Shown here: in pieces, positions 8,221 through 17,097 of the stretch
How the letters are laid out: each line of letters starts with the position of its first letter
Position numbering within the stretch: position 1 is the stretch's first letter
The notes under the pieces: generated by a model
What the model was told of the DNA's origin: nothing
Databases searched by the model: none
What the model saw: only the letters and a program-made list of their open reading frames with translations
Program-made: the position numbers and the translations under genes
Source: DATAXP01 sp036272935
Lineage (GTDB): Bacteria > Planctomycetota > Planctomycetia > Pirellulales > PNKZ01
Assembly (NCBI GenBank): GCA_036272935.1
Contig: DATAXP010000142.1
Coordinates: 1 to 44,184, forward strand
Direction: 5' to 3'
Length of the DNA stretch: 44,184 bases

Positions 8221-9213
8221 CTACCAGCGCCAGCCAGAGCGGAGCGTCTCGTTGACAACGCAGTCGGTGGGCCAGCGACCGGCATGGAGGTTGACGAGGC
8301 AATCAGCCCCCAGCTTGCCCATCGCATCAATGGCCGCTTGGTCGATGCCACCCATGTGCGGTGCGACAACGACGTTCGGCAGCCGGAGCAACGGATGGTC
8401 CGCCGGCAACGGTTCCTCTTTGAACACGTCGAGTCCCGCGCCGGCAATCGTCCCCTGCGTGAGTGCTTCGGCCAAGGCGACCTCGTCGATCAGGCCGCCG
8501 CGCGCGGTGTTGATGAGCACCGCCGATGGCTTCATTAACCCGAGTGTGCGGCGATTGATGAGATCGGACGTCTCGACGGTACAGGGCATATGCAGGCTGA
8601 CGATATCTGATCGGGCGAATAGATCGTCGATCGCGCACATCTCCACGTCGTGCTGCGCTGCGAAATCGCGGTCGGCAAACGGATCCGAGGCGATGACCCG
8701 CAGGCCGAGGCCATGGGCGCGCGGCACCAGGGCACGGCCAATGCGTCCGAGACCGACGAGGCCGAGCGTATTGCCTGCCAGCCGACGGACGGGGTCCCTG
8801 CGCCAACGGCCGGCGCGAATCTCCGCATCGCGGGCCGCCACGTCGCGGAACAGCGCAAACAGTAGCGCGAGAGCTTGCTCGGCCACCGAGTTCTCGTTCG
8901 TTCCCGGGGTGATGGCCACGACAATGCCGCGCTGCGTCGCTGCCGGGACGTCGATCGCATCGTAACCGACGCCAACGCGCGCGATGGCGCGGAGCTTCGA
9001 GCCAGCCAGGATCTCAAGCGTGTAAGATTCGACCCCTGCGAGCACGGCGTCGATCCCCGCAAGGTCGGCGCGCCGTTCGGCGACCGATTGCTTGAGCGGC
9101 GAGCCCGACGGATAGACGAGCTCGTGTCCGGCTCCGGCGAGCACGTCGGCATACGGACCGGCTGCGTGAAAAAGGACCGGTGAGGTTACAAGGATGCGGG
9201 GCATTGAATTCAT
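8221..9213 (-). CDS. D-2-hydroxyacid dehydrogenase (phosphoglycerate dehydrogenase-like)
   Basis: Cytosolic NAD(P)-dependent oxidoreductase that interconverts a 2-keto acid and a D-2-hydroxy acid. The 330-residue chain shows the Rossmann motif Gly154-Leu-Gly156-Arg-Ile-Gly159 and the catalytic trio of the family: Arg238 in Asn-Thr-Ala-Arg-Gly-Gly, Glu267 in Asp-Val-Phe-Lys-Glu-Glu-Pro, and His286 in Ala-Pro-His-Met-Gly-Gly. Length is typical. An alternative Met4 start exists; neither start has a strong ribosome binding site. It is the last gene of the minus-strand block, 14 bases after the stop of the SGNH-like fragment. Reduction of tartronate semialdehyde, hydroxypyruvate or a 2-keto-sugar acid would fit the aldolases in the locus, but the substrate is inference. 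A second, distinct member of the family is at 41692-42693. Confidence 0.92.
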   Translation of the reverse strand: MNSMPRILVTSPVLFHAAGPYADVLAGAGHELVYPSGSPLKQSVAERRADLAGIDAVLAGVESYTLEILAGSKLRAIARVGVGYDAIDVPAATQRGIVVAITPGTNENSVAEQALALLFALFRDVAARDAEIRAGRWRRDPVRRLAGNTLGLVGLGRIGRALVPRAHGLGLRVIASDPFADRDFAAQHDVEMCAIDDLFARSDIVSLHMPCTVETSDLINRRTLGLMKPSAVLINTARGGLIDEVALAEALTQGTIAGAGLDVFKEEPLPADHPLLRLPNVVVAPHMGGIDQAAIDAMGKLGADCLVNLHAGRWPTDCVVNETLRSGWRW

Positions 9214-9227
9214 TTATCGCTGCGCGG

Positions 9228-9742
9228 TCAGTGAACCGGCGGTGCGCTCAGGCCGGTCATAGGATGATGCGTGACTGTGTCCCAAGCCAGTTGTTGCAAC
9301 AGCCGGTTGAGTTTGTCCTTTTCCTCCGCATTGACATCCTTCATGCGGTTAAGCTCCGGCGGGATCGGCAGCCCCACCGGACCGCGGCGGTAGATCACCG
9401 CGAAATGGCAGTAGCTATCGAGGATCTGCAAGGGAAGTTTGGGATGACGCCAATCGTCGTTAAAAAGCTCCGACTGCTGTTTCAAACCCGGCGCCTGCCC
9501 GGCCACGATCTTCTCGCGCAGCGCAATCGAGGCTTCCCCTACCGGAACGACGCATAGGACGTTCTTCCCCAGCCGCTGGTTGATGCCGGCGCAGAACTCT
9601 TCGACGTCATGGCAATACTGGTCTTTGTTTTTTTGTAACTCGGCGAGGTTCGTGGCGTTGCGGTCCACCTTCTTGTGCTCGCCATAGGTGACTTTCGGGT
9701 CGTAGGCATCGTTGGGAAGCCAGAACTCTTGGACGGTGGTGT
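9228..9742 (-). pseudogene. C-terminal fragment of a secreted SGNH-hydrolase-like protein
   Basis: The minus-strand frame reads Val-Gln-Glu-Phe-Trp-Leu-Pro-Asn-Asp-Ala-Tyr (about 9740-9708) through to a TGA at 9228-9230. Its style (Ala-Leu-Arg-Glu-Lys-Ile-Val-Ala-Gly-Gln-Ala-Pro-Gly, Tyr-Arg-Arg-Gly-Pro-Val-Gly-Leu-Pro, Leu-Ala-Trp-Asp-Thr-Val-Thr-His-His-Pro) matches the C-terminal part of planctomycete proteins I remember as SGNH/GDSL-like hypotheticals. No N-terminal half, signal peptide or GDS motif is present. At its upstream end it runs, in a different frame, into a broken copy of the metallo-beta-lactamase gene. Only an internal ATG-less start would be possible, so expression as a useful protein is unlikely. 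The family assignment is tentative. Confidence 0.5.
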
Positions 9743-10175
9743 GAATGTTCCGATGACGCTATCAACATGGTGTACGATTTGCCGTCGGGAGCGACCGACA
9801 TCTTCAGGAATTCTCCATGGCAATCGACCGCAAGTTTCGCGATGAATTCGTCGGCGGTATTGACGGTCGCTCCATCTTCCCGCGGGTTCTTGTGCACCTG
9901 GTAGATCGCCTCGATCGACGGCGTTTCCTTCAGCGCGGCGAACGCGAGCGGCGTGCAACCCTTCGTCGCACCATTGTCGAGCACCGCCACGCTTGGCTCG
10001 ATCGAGCGGATTAGCACGGGGTTGTTGCTGACATCGAGCCCGTGCTGCGAGACCTGAAAGACATCGACCACGCCGACCCGGTTCACCGGGCAAACCAGAT
10101 CGAACTCGCGGTTCCACGTCAGGTCGCCGGTGTCGAGGAACTGTCGGAAAGAGAATGGCATGAGCGTTATCAACG
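9743..10175 (-). pseudogene. Broken partial copy of the metallo-beta-lactamase-fold gene
   Basis: The frame from about 10173 to 9740 (minus) encodes Leu-Asp-Thr-Gly-Asp-Leu-Thr-Trp-Asn-Arg-Glu-Phe and about 120 further residues closely matching the C-terminal third of the intact gene at 15158-16204. It lacks the N-terminal two thirds, including the His-x-His-x-Asp-His metal site. The metal-site His of the later segment (Ser-His-His-Gly-Leu-Asp in the intact copy) has also become Ser-Gln-His-Gly-Leu-Asp. A frame slip lies near its 5' end, where an Asp-Asn-Ala motif is readable in another frame. It begins about 20 bases after the stop of the DUF1592 gene and ends by fusing to the SGNH-like fragment. 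It is a clear pseudogene made by partial duplication. Confidence 0.8.
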
Positions 10176-10196
10176 CGTGAACGATCGAGCCACGGC

Positions 10197-13100
10197 CTAT
10201 TTAGAGTGAAACGGCTCGCTGGCGACGAGCGCTTGAATGAACTCGCGCATCGCGAAGTCGTTGGCTCGCGCTCGGTTTACGATGCTTGTCGCCAGATCGT
10301 CATCGGTGAAACCAAACGGTCGGCCAAGGGCATATTCGATCAGGGCTTCGGTAAAACCTCGCGCGAACGCGTCTGACTTCGACTCGACGATCTCGCGCAA
10401 TTCAAAGTAGTCTTTGAACGCCGGGCCCTTGTGCAAGGCGGCAGCCGGATCGACGGGCCAAGTTTTCTTCGCTCCCCCTTTGAGTTGGTAGGTGTCCTCG
10501 AGGCGCCATTTGCCGGCCGCGTCGAAGTTCTCCAGGCCGAAGCCGATCGGGTCGATCTTGCGATGGCAGTTCGCGCACTGCGGCTCTTCTTGATGGGCTT
10601 TGAGCCGCTCGCGCACGGAGAGCACCTTCCCTTCGAGCCGCGCCAACTGCGGAACATTCGGCGGCGCGGGAGGGGGCGGGTCGTGCAGCAGCTTGCGCAG
10701 CACCCACGCGCCGCGCTCGACGGGACTGGTGTATTGGCCGTTGCTCCCCATCGCCAGAATTGCCGCCATGCCCAGCAGTCCGCCGCGCGGCGACTCGGCA
10801 GGCAACGAGACTTTACGGAACCGATCGCCATGCACCCCTTCGAGTCCGTAATAGTTGGCCAACAAGCCATTGATGACCACGAAGTCGGACTTCAACAAAC
10901 GGCGCAGGCTCAGGTTCTCGCGCAGCAGGCATCCCACGGTTTGATAAACTTCTTCGCGCGCCGCGGCCTTGGCGCTGTCGTCGAAGCCCCGATGGAGCTG
11001 GAAGTCGAACTGAAAGAAGTCGAGCCGGGCCATGCCGAGCCACTGCTCGGTGAAGCCTGAGGCGAATTGGCTCGACCGATCGTCGGCGATCATGCGATCG
11101 ACCTGCGCGGCCAACACGGCGGGGCTTTGCAAGGCATCGCTGCCGGCAAGCGCCAACAGCTCATCGTCAGGCGGCCCGCTCCACAGGAAATAGGAAAGGC
11201 GGCTGGCCAGTTCGAAACCGTTGAGCCGTCGATGGCCTGCGTCGGCCGACGGCTCGCACAGATAAAGGAAACTCGGTGAAGCCAGCACCACGCTGAGCGG
11301 CTCCTTCAATGCCTCGTCGAACGAGTCTCCCGCGCTGCGACGAGTTTCGAATAACGCCATGAGCCGGTCGAGATAATCGGCCGAGGGCGTCACGCCGCGA
11401 AAGGCACGCGTGGCGAAGCGCTCGACGACGGCCCGCGCTCCGGCAATGTCTTGTGTTGGGGGAGCCAGCGACGCAGCCGTCGGTTGCTGCGAAGCCTGCG
11501 GACCCTCGATTTCGAACCAATCAATCCAGATGGCAGGCGCGGGGCCGTGGCCGGTTTTATCGAACTCGCTGACGTAACTGTGGATCTCCGCCTTATGCGA
11601 ATTCGGGCGTTTCTCGCGGACGGCAAACTCGCGCTTGCCGCCCGTCCGCACGTCAACCGAGAGCTCGATGACTTGCGGCTGCTCGAGCGTGCCGGTCACC
11701 TGATGAGCGCTGAAGACGGTGAAATCGCTCGTGTTGTCGCCGCGCTGGCCGACTTCAACGAAATGTCGTTCGGGAGGCGCAGCATCGTTGGCGGCCACGC
11801 GCATCCGCAACGTGTAGCGGCCGGCCGGCCACTCGTCGCCTGCCGAGACGTAGGTTTCGCGATACGCCAGGTAAAACAATAGCCAGGCGCCGGTGTCGCG
11901 GCCCGGCAGTTGTTGATAGTCGGCGTAGTAGCTGAAGTGCAACCGGTATCGCAACTCCTCGAAAAGCGCCGCCTGCGAGTCCTGGAACCCGAACCCCATC
12001 GGCGATGGCGCGCCGGCGATTTTGTCCCAGTCATGATAAAATAGCAAAGGCCTGGCACGTGGATTTGCGGACAACGCAGGCGATTTTTTCGCGTCGTTTC
12101 GCAGTTGCTCGGCAATCGGCACGTTCTCCGGGCGTTTGGCCGCCTCGTCGACCGCCGTCGTCCAGCGGACGAAATTGTCGTGCATCTCCTTCGTTCGCTT
12201 GAATAGATTATCCATCCGCCTGTTGCCTTCGAGCTCCGCCTCTTCGCGCGCCTTGCACAGCTTCTGCGGCTTCGTCGAGGCGCGCTCGATCACGCCACGT
12301 GCCGCGGCGCTGTCTTGCGACGCGGCGACGAGCGACACCGCCGGTTGCTGCGAAGCCTGCGGACCCTCGATTTCGAACCAATCGATCCAGATGGCGGGCA
12401 CGGGGCCGTGACCGGTTTTTTCAACCTCATCGTGGTAGGTGCGGATCTCTGCTTGGCGCGAGTTTGGGCGCTTTTCGCGAACGGCAAACTCGCGCTTGCC
12501 GCTGGTCCGCACGTCAACCGAGAGCTCGATGACTTGCGGCTGCTCGAGCGTACCGGTCACCTGGTGCGCGCTCAACACCGTGAAGTCGCTCACGTCATTG
12601 CCTCGTTGCCCGACCTCGACGAAGCGTCGCTCCTTCGGCGCGGCGTCGTTGGCGGCGACGCGCAAACGCAACGTGTAGCGGCCGGCCGGCCACTTCTCGC
12701 CCGCCGCGACGTACGTCTCGCGATAGCCGTGATAAAACAGCAGCCAGGCGCCGGCGTCGCGGCCCGGCAGCTTTTGATAATCGGCGTAGTAGCTGAAAAA
12801 TTTCCTGTATTGGATCTCCTCGAAGAAAGCGTTCTGCGCATCTTGAAATCCAAACTCTGTCGGTGACGGCGCGCCGTGAATCTGCTCGGCGTCAAGGTAG
12901 AAGAACATCGGCGTGGCATATGGAACGCCGGAAGAAGGACGAGGCTTCTCCGCGTCCTTCCGCAGCTTTGCGGCGATCACCAAGTTCTCTGGAAGCTTTG
13001 CCGCCTCGTCGACTGACGCCGTCCAGCGAACGTAGTTGTCGTGCTGCTCCTGCGTGCGTTTGAAAAGGCCGTTCATGAGTTTGTTGCCTTCAATCTCCGC

Positions 13101-13703
13101 CTCCTCACGCGCTCGGAACTGCTTCGGTTGGCTGGTACTGGCGCGGGCAAAGTGCTCGTCGAGCGCACGACGCCCCAGCGCGAGATGCTGCTCGATCTGA
13201 TCGCTCGACATGTACAGCGACGCGCCGACGGTGTCGAAAGTGCCAGTGCCCCCATCGGTCGGCAAATCGCGCACGTCGATCTCGACGCCGAGCAGCTCGC
13301 GGAGAGTGTTCTTGTATTCGCGCTGGTTGAGCCGGCGCAGCGTGATGCGACCCCCGTCGTCGCCGATGATCTTCCGCGCCCGGGCCAGCGTATTGGAAAG
13401 CTTGTCAAGAAACTCGGTCTTACGCTCTGGGTTCGGCTGCTTCGCGTCCTCCGGCGGCATCTCGCCGGAGTTCAGAGCGCCCAGAATCTTCTGCCAGCGA
13501 TCGGCTTGTTCGACCGTTTCGATGGCCAACGAGATGTCATCGAGCCGCAGCTGGCCTTCCTGCGTCTCGGCGCCGTGGCACTCGACACAGTAGTCTTTGA
13601 AAAACGCGCGCTGCGTCGCGTCGAAGCGCGCCGGCGCTGGCGCAGCGGCGTGAGCAAGTGACGAGTAAATCCACGCGCAGGCGAAGAGGCAAAGCGGTCT
13701 CAT
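10197..13703 (-). CDS. Planctomycete cytochrome-type DUF1592 protein with internal tandem duplication
   Basis: Large secreted protein (1168 residues) with a signal peptide (about 1-19), a PSCyt1 heme c motif Cys39-Val-Glu-Cys42-His43, a DUF1587 region (Leu-Arg-Arg-Leu-Asn-Gln-Arg-Glu-Tyr, about 124-150), then DUF1595/DUF1592, DUF1588 and DUF1585 blocks in the C-terminal 400 residues, including Cys-Ala-Asn-Cys-His-Arg-Lys-Ile-Asp-Pro. Between DUF1587 and DUF1595, a segment of about 287 residues is present twice in tandem (198-484 and 485-about 770). Members of the family usually carry one copy or less, making this protein unusually long. The function of the family is unknown; a heme-dependent oxidative step on an extracellular substrate is a common guess. 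Its ATG overlaps the stop of the DUF1552 gene by 4 bases (ATGA), so the two are translationally coupled. Confidence 0.93.
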   Translation of the reverse strand: MRPLCLFACAWIYSSLAHAAAPAPARFDATQRAFFKDYCVECHGAETQEGQLRLDDISLAIETVEQADRWQKILGALNSGEMPPEDAKQPNPERKTEFLDKLSNTLARARKIIGDDGGRITLRRLNQREYKNTLRELLGVEIDVRDLPTDGGTGTFDTVGASLYMSSDQIEQHLALGRRALDEHFARASTSQPKQFRAREEAEIEGNKLMNGLFKRTQEQHDNYVRWTASVDEAAKLPENLVIAAKLRKDAEKPRPSSGVPYATPMFFYLDAEQIHGAPSPTEFGFQDAQNAFFEEIQYRKFFSYYADYQKLPGRDAGAWLLFYHGYRETYVAAGEKWPAGRYTLRLRVAANDAAPKERRFVEVGQRGNDVSDFTVLSAHQVTGTLEQPQVIELSVDVRTSGKREFAVREKRPNSRQAEIRTYHDEVEKTGHGPVPAIWIDWFEIEGPQASQQPAVSLVAASQDSAAARGVIERASTKPQKLCKAREEAELEGNRRMDNLFKRTKEMHDNFVRWTTAVDEAAKRPENVPIAEQLRNDAKKSPALSANPRARPLLFYHDWDKIAGAPSPMGFGFQDSQAALFEELRYRLHFSYYADYQQLPGRDTGAWLLFYLAYRETYVSAGDEWPAGRYTLRMRVAANDAAPPERHFVEVGQRGDNTSDFTVFSAHQVTGTLEQPQVIELSVDVRTGGKREFAVREKRPNSHKAEIHSYVSEFDKTGHGPAPAIWIDWFEIEGPQASQQPTAASLAPPTQDIAGARAVVERFATRAFRGVTPSADYLDRLMALFETRRSAGDSFDEALKEPLSVVLASPSFLYLCEPSADAGHRRLNGFELASRLSYFLWSGPPDDELLALAGSDALQSPAVLAAQVDRMIADDRSSQFASGFTEQWLGMARLDFFQFDFQLHRGFDDSAKAAAREEVYQTVGCLLRENLSLRRLLKSDFVVINGLLANYYGLEGVHGDRFRKVSLPAESPRGGLLGMAAILAMGSNGQYTSPVERGAWVLRKLLHDPPPPAPPNVPQLARLEGKVLSVRERLKAHQEEPQCANCHRKIDPIGFGLENFDAAGKWRLEDTYQLKGGAKKTWPVDPAAALHKGPAFKDYFELREIVESKSDAFARGFTEALIEYALGRPFGFTDDDLATSIVNRARANDFAMREFIQALVASEPFHSK
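11392..12251 (-). repeat. In-gene tandem repeat, second unit
   Basis: Codes for residues about 485-770 of the DUF1592 protein. It repeats 12252-13112 with a period of 861 bp (287 codons, in frame). The DNA is closely similar but carries many substitutions, so this is a natural, diverged duplication and not an assembly artefact. Confidence 0.88.
12252..13112 (-). repeat. In-gene tandem repeat, first unit
   Basis: Codes for residues about 198-484 of the DUF1592 protein. Both units start with Ala-Arg-Glu-Glu-Ala-Glu, contain Phe-Ser-Tyr-Tyr-Ala-Asp-Tyr-Gln and Leu-Pro-Gly-Arg-Asp, then Ala-Gly-Arg-Tyr-Thr-Leu-Arg and Ile-Glu-Leu-Ser-Val-Asp-Val-Arg-Thr, and end with Ile-Glu-Gly-Pro-Gln-Ala-Ser-Gln-Gln-Pro. 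The strand-rich composition suggests a carbohydrate-binding-like beta domain in each unit. Confidence 0.88.
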
Positions 13704-14989
13704 CCTTGCAACTCCTTCACCACGCCCGTGCTATCGCCATGGCGCTCGGCCTCGATGCCCAGCCCGTGCAGTATGGTGAGCCAGGCGTTACAGAGCGGCG
13801 TGTCATGCTTCAACACCACATGCTGGCCGAGTTTGAGGCCCGCGCCGCGGCCTGCCAGTAGCATCGGGCAGTTGTCGAGGTAGTGGACCGTGCGAATGTT
13901 GCTGCCATAGGCTAGCAGCGTATGATCGAGAAGCGAGCTGCCGTCGGGCTCCTTGATCGCGTTCAGCTTGTCGAGCAGTCCGGCGAGCAACTCGCTTTGT
14001 GCCACATCGCGCCGCTGCGAGGCGTCGAGGCGGTCGCCCGTCGTGTAGTGGGTCATGTCATGCGCTGCGATCTTCAGGCCGAGACTGCCCAGCAGCGAGC
14101 CCACCGGCTGGCGGTAGGTGACGATGCGCGTGGTGTCGGTCTGCAAGGCGACGGCGATCAGGTCGTACATCAGCGCGATCTCGTCGCGGCCGGCCAGCCC
14201 GGGCTTCGGCTCGGTCAGCGGAGTCTTAGGTTTCGGGACCGGTAACCATTGCTCGTCTTTGGACAGACGGGTTTCGATATCGCGGACGCCTTGAAAAAAT
14301 TCGTCGAGTTTGTCGGTGTCGGTCTTGTTGAGGTCGCGTTGCACGCGCCGCGCATCAGCCAGCACGGCATCGAGCACGCTCCGTTTTTGCGCGAGTAGGG
14401 CTTGCCGCTGCGCAAGCGGCATCGTCTCGTCCGAGAACAGACGATGGTAGGCGACCAACGGATTCTCCATGCCCGCCATTGGCTTGCCACGCGTGTCCCA
14501 GGCCAACGAGAGTCCCGGGCCATGACCGTTGGCCCCGCCGTCGGGACTGCTCAGTTGAATGGAGGCGAAGCGCGTGTCCGTGCCCAGCCGCGCGGCGACG
14601 ACCTGATCGACCGAGATGCTGTTGTGAAAACTTTGGCCTGGTTCCGCATATCGGTTCGCCCCAGTGAGCCAGAATGTGCTCCCCCAGTGCGCTTCGTTGG
14701 CAAACTTGTTGGCAAGCCCCTGCACGACGGTGAAGTCGGCCTTGTGCCGTTCGAGCGGCGCCAGCCCCGGCGGGAGCGTGTAATCGGGCCCGGTGACTTT
14801 CGCATCGGGCATCCACGTCTCTTCGGTCACACCCCAGCCAAAGCCAAGGAAGACAGCTCGTTTGGGTCGCGGTGCGATTGGCGTGGCGGCCGAGACGAAC
14901 CGGCGATATCCGATCGATTCCAGCGCCGGCAGCGCGACGATCGTGCCCGCGGCGCGGATAAAGTGGCGGCGAGTAAGACTAGTATTCAT
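13700..14989 (-). CDS. DUF1552 protein, Tat-exported
   Basis: Partner protein of DUF1592 cytochromes, 429 residues from the chosen ATG at 14989. The N-terminus Leu-Thr-Arg-Arg-His-Phe-Ile-Arg is a twin-arginine signal followed by a hydrophobic Ala-rich stretch; starting at the upstream Met (15028) would place 13 unlikely residues before it. The body contains family-typical segments: Gly-Phe-Gly-Trp-Gly-Val-Thr, Asp-Phe-Thr-Val-Val-Gln-Gly-Leu, Ser-Asp-Gly-Gly-like Ser-Pro-Asp-Gly-Gly-Ala-Asn, Leu-Leu-Ala-Tyr-Gly-Ser-Asn and a C-terminal Leu-Gly-Ile-Glu segment. The biochemical role is unknown; the constant genetic pairing with DUF1592 suggests that both act together outside the cytoplasm. It overlaps the DUF1592 start by 4 bases. 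Confidence 0.92.
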   Translation of the reverse strand: MNTSLTRRHFIRAAGTIVALPALESIGYRRFVSAATPIAPRPKRAVFLGFGWGVTEETWMPDAKVTGPDYTLPPGLAPLERHKADFTVVQGLANKFANEAHWGSTFWLTGANRYAEPGQSFHNSISVDQVVAARLGTDTRFASIQLSSPDGGANGHGPGLSLAWDTRGKPMAGMENPLVAYHRLFSDETMPLAQRQALLAQKRSVLDAVLADARRVQRDLNKTDTDKLDEFFQGVRDIETRLSKDEQWLPVPKPKTPLTEPKPGLAGRDEIALMYDLIAVALQTDTTRIVTYRQPVGSLLGSLGLKIAAHDMTHYTTGDRLDASQRRDVAQSELLAGLLDKLNAIKEPDGSSLLDHTLLAYGSNIRTVHYLDNCPMLLAGRGAGLKLGQHVVLKHDTPLCNAWLTILHGLGIEAERHGDSTGVVKELQG

Positions 14990-15157
14990 CGATAAGGCCC
15001 AAGTACCCGCGCAATGACGAACCGTCACGGATTCATCTCACGCGTGGAATGTAAAAGGTGGGGGGGCGAGCTCTGTGATTAAGGCGGGGGGATGGCAATT
15101 CCTACAACGTGTCCATGCACTTGCAAAAGTTTTGTCTTCTGGAGGCAGCGGCGAGTT

Positions 15158-16204
15158 TCACTTGCATTCAAATGTGCGTCGATGCTTGGACGACGAGACG
15201 AACATGCTGTACGACTTGCCGTCGGAGGCGACCGACATTTTCAAGGGTTCACCTTTGCACTCGGCCGCTCGGTTTGCGATGAACTCATCATCGGTATTCA
15301 CCGTCGTGCCGTCGTCCCGCAAGTTTTTGTGGACCTGGTAGATCGCCTCGATGGATGGCGTTTCCTTCAACGCGGCGAACGTCAGCGGCATGCAACCCTT
15401 GGTCGCGCCGTTGTTGAACACCGCCACGCGCGGCTCGATCGAGCGGATCAACACCGGGTTGTTGCTGACGTCGAGCCCATGGTGCGAGGCCTGGAAGACA
15501 TCGACCACGCCGACCCGGTTCACCGGGCAGACCAGATCGAACTCGCGGTTCCACGTCAGGTCGCCGGTGTCGAGAAAGTCGAATCGGCCGAACGATAACA
15601 GCATCACGACGCTGTTGGCATTGTCGGTGTTGTCGACCGGCTTGGATTGGTTGGCCCCGCAGCATTCGTTTTCGGCCGAGCCGCTGGTGGCAATGAATTG
15701 CTGCCGAGCACCAAGGCAGCGAAGCGTCAGGCTCGGCAGCTCGTCGTCAAGCGGGCGCAAGCCGATCACGTCGCCGGGCGAGATGACCGACCGTTTCTCA
15801 GCCTTGAATCGATAGTACTCCGGCTCAGCGAATTCGCGCTGGCCTTCGAAGGCCCCGTTGTCGTGCACCTCACCGATCGGCAACGCGGTGGAAAGTTGCG
15901 CGGCACCACCGAAGTGATCGCGATGGTAGTGCGTGGTGATCAGATGGTCGATTCGCCGCAGTCCGGCCTCTTTGGCGGCGACCTGAAAGATGCGATCCGA
16001 ATCGCGGATTCCCGGGTTGCCCGAGTCGATCAGCACCGACTCGCCGGCGGGCGTGACGATCAGCGTCGCCGCGCCCCCTTCGACGTCGATCCAATAGATG
16101 TCGAGTGATCTTTCTTCAGCCCCCTGGGCTCGAAGTGCCACGATGACGATCCCAAGCGACAAAAGGCATTGAATCACGGTACGACGCACGTCGATGCACT
16201 GCAT
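15158..16204 (-). CDS. Secreted metallo-beta-lactamase-fold hydrolase (ComEC/Rec2-like)
   Basis: Zn-dependent hydrolase fold, 348 residues, starting at ATG 16204. A signal peptide (about 1-28, basic then hydrophobic, ending Ala-Gln-Gly-Ala) points to export. The metal motif is His92-Tyr-His94-Arg-Asp96-His97, preceded by Leu-Ile-Asp-Ser-Gly-Asn-Pro. A later Leu-Asp-Thr-Gly-Asp gives the bridging Asp, and Ser-His-His-Gly-Leu-Asp a further ligand. These features resemble the competence-type (ComEC C-terminal domain) branch. The substrate is unknown; in planctomycetes such proteins sit in polysaccharide loci. It lies 35 bases after the aldolase stop and upstream of the DUF1552 gene. A partial dead copy lies at 9743-10175. 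Confidence 0.9.
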   Translation of the reverse strand: MQCIDVRRTVIQCLLSLGIVIVALRAQGAEERSLDIYWIDVEGGAATLIVTPAGESVLIDSGNPGIRDSDRIFQVAAKEAGLRRIDHLITTHYHRDHFGGAAQLSTALPIGEVHDNGAFEGQREFAEPEYYRFKAEKRSVISPGDVIGLRPLDDELPSLTLRCLGARQQFIATSGSAENECCGANQSKPVDNTDNANSVVMLLSFGRFDFLDTGDLTWNREFDLVCPVNRVGVVDVFQASHHGLDVSNNPVLIRSIEPRVAVFNNGATKGCMPLTFAALKETPSIEAIYQVHKNLRDDGTTVNTDDEFIANRAAECKGEPLKMSVASDGKSYSMFVSSSKHRRTFECK

Positions 16205-16239
16205 GGGAGCCTCGATCGGCGATTGATAAACGCGTGCCT

Positions 16240-17037
16240 CTAATAGCGCGCCAGTTCCTTGGCGGCGCCTTCGGGTTTGACCGCCCGAATCATCTCTTGC
16301 GATTTCTGAGACATGAAGCGCAGCTCGCTGCCCAGCGCGATGAACTGCATCCCTTGTTCGACGCGCTGGATCGCCGTCTTCGGGTCCATGCAGTGCATGC
16401 CGGTGGGCGTGCCCGTCTTCTTGCCCACCTCGACGACTTTGGCCAACATGGCTTCGAACTGCGCGTCGCTGGGCTCCTGCCCATCCGGTCCTCGCGAATG
16501 CGCGCGCAAGTCGACGGGACCGACGAAGATGGCATCGACGCCCGGTAAGGCATAAATCGCCTCCGCATTCGCCAAGCCGATCGCGCTCTCGGTCTGAAGG
16601 ATGATGAGGATTTCGTCGTTGGCGCGGCGGAAGTATTCGGCGTTGCTCGTGTCGAAGTTCAACGCCTGCAAACCTCCTCCCAAGCTGCGGTTGCCTTGAG
16701 GTGGATACTTGGCGGCACGAATCGCGATCGTCGCCTCCTCGACCGTGTCGACCATCGGCACGACGATGCCCCACGCACCGGCATCGAGCGCGCGCTTGAT
16801 ATAGAAATACGTTCCTTGCGGAACGCGGCACAGCGGCACACAACCGGCCTCGGCAATGGACGAGAAGACTGCCGAGGCTTGCGCCCAATCGATCGGCGAG
16901 TGTTCCATGTCCAACGTCAGCCAATCGAAGCCCGCGCGCGCCATGACTCGCGTGGCGTACAAGTCGCCCAGCGACAGCCAGGTGCCGAACGACGCCTTTC
17001 CGGATTTCAAGTCCCGCTTGACGGGATTGGTTTTCAT
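16240..17037 (-). CDS. HpcH/HpaI-family aldolase
   Basis: Class II, metal-dependent retro-aldol enzyme of 265 residues that typically splits 4-hydroxy-2-keto acids, such as 2-keto-3-deoxy sugar acids, into pyruvate and an aldehyde. Family residues are all present: His in Asp-Met-Glu-His-Ser-Pro (base), Arg in Pro-Leu-Cys-Arg-Val-Pro (pyruvate binding), Glu in Leu-Gln-Thr-Glu-Ser and Asp in Val-Gly-Pro-Val-Asp-Leu (metal). It acts in the cytosol. It is followed by the metallo-beta-lactamase gene and preceded by the alpha/beta hydrolase gene (60-base gap). A decayed relative of its first 27 codons is found at 18222-18350, and a second intact member at 33572-34354. Substrate: a deoxy-keto sugar acid is likely, but this is inference. 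Confidence 0.92.
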   Translation of the reverse strand: MKTNPVKRDLKSGKASFGTWLSLGDLYATRVMARAGFDWLTLDMEHSPIDWAQASAVFSSIAEAGCVPLCRVPQGTYFYIKRALDAGAWGIVVPMVDTVEEATIAIRAAKYPPQGNRSLGGGLQALNFDTSNAEYFRRANDEILIILQTESAIGLANAEAIYALPGVDAIFVGPVDLRAHSRGPDGQEPSDAQFEAMLAKVVEVGKKTGTPTGMHCMDPKTAIQRVEQGMQFIALGSELRFMSQKSQEMIRAVKPEGAAKELARY

Positions 17038-17097
17038 GGAAGGGGTGAATTCTTGAGGAGGGAAAAAGCGGCGAGGCTGCAGTGCCTAGTCGGTGTT

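Noticed and set aside
11392..13112. Possible assembly duplication in the DUF1592 gene
   Set aside because: The two units differ by many substitutions spread over their length, mostly conserving the reading frame, which an assembly artefact would not produce.
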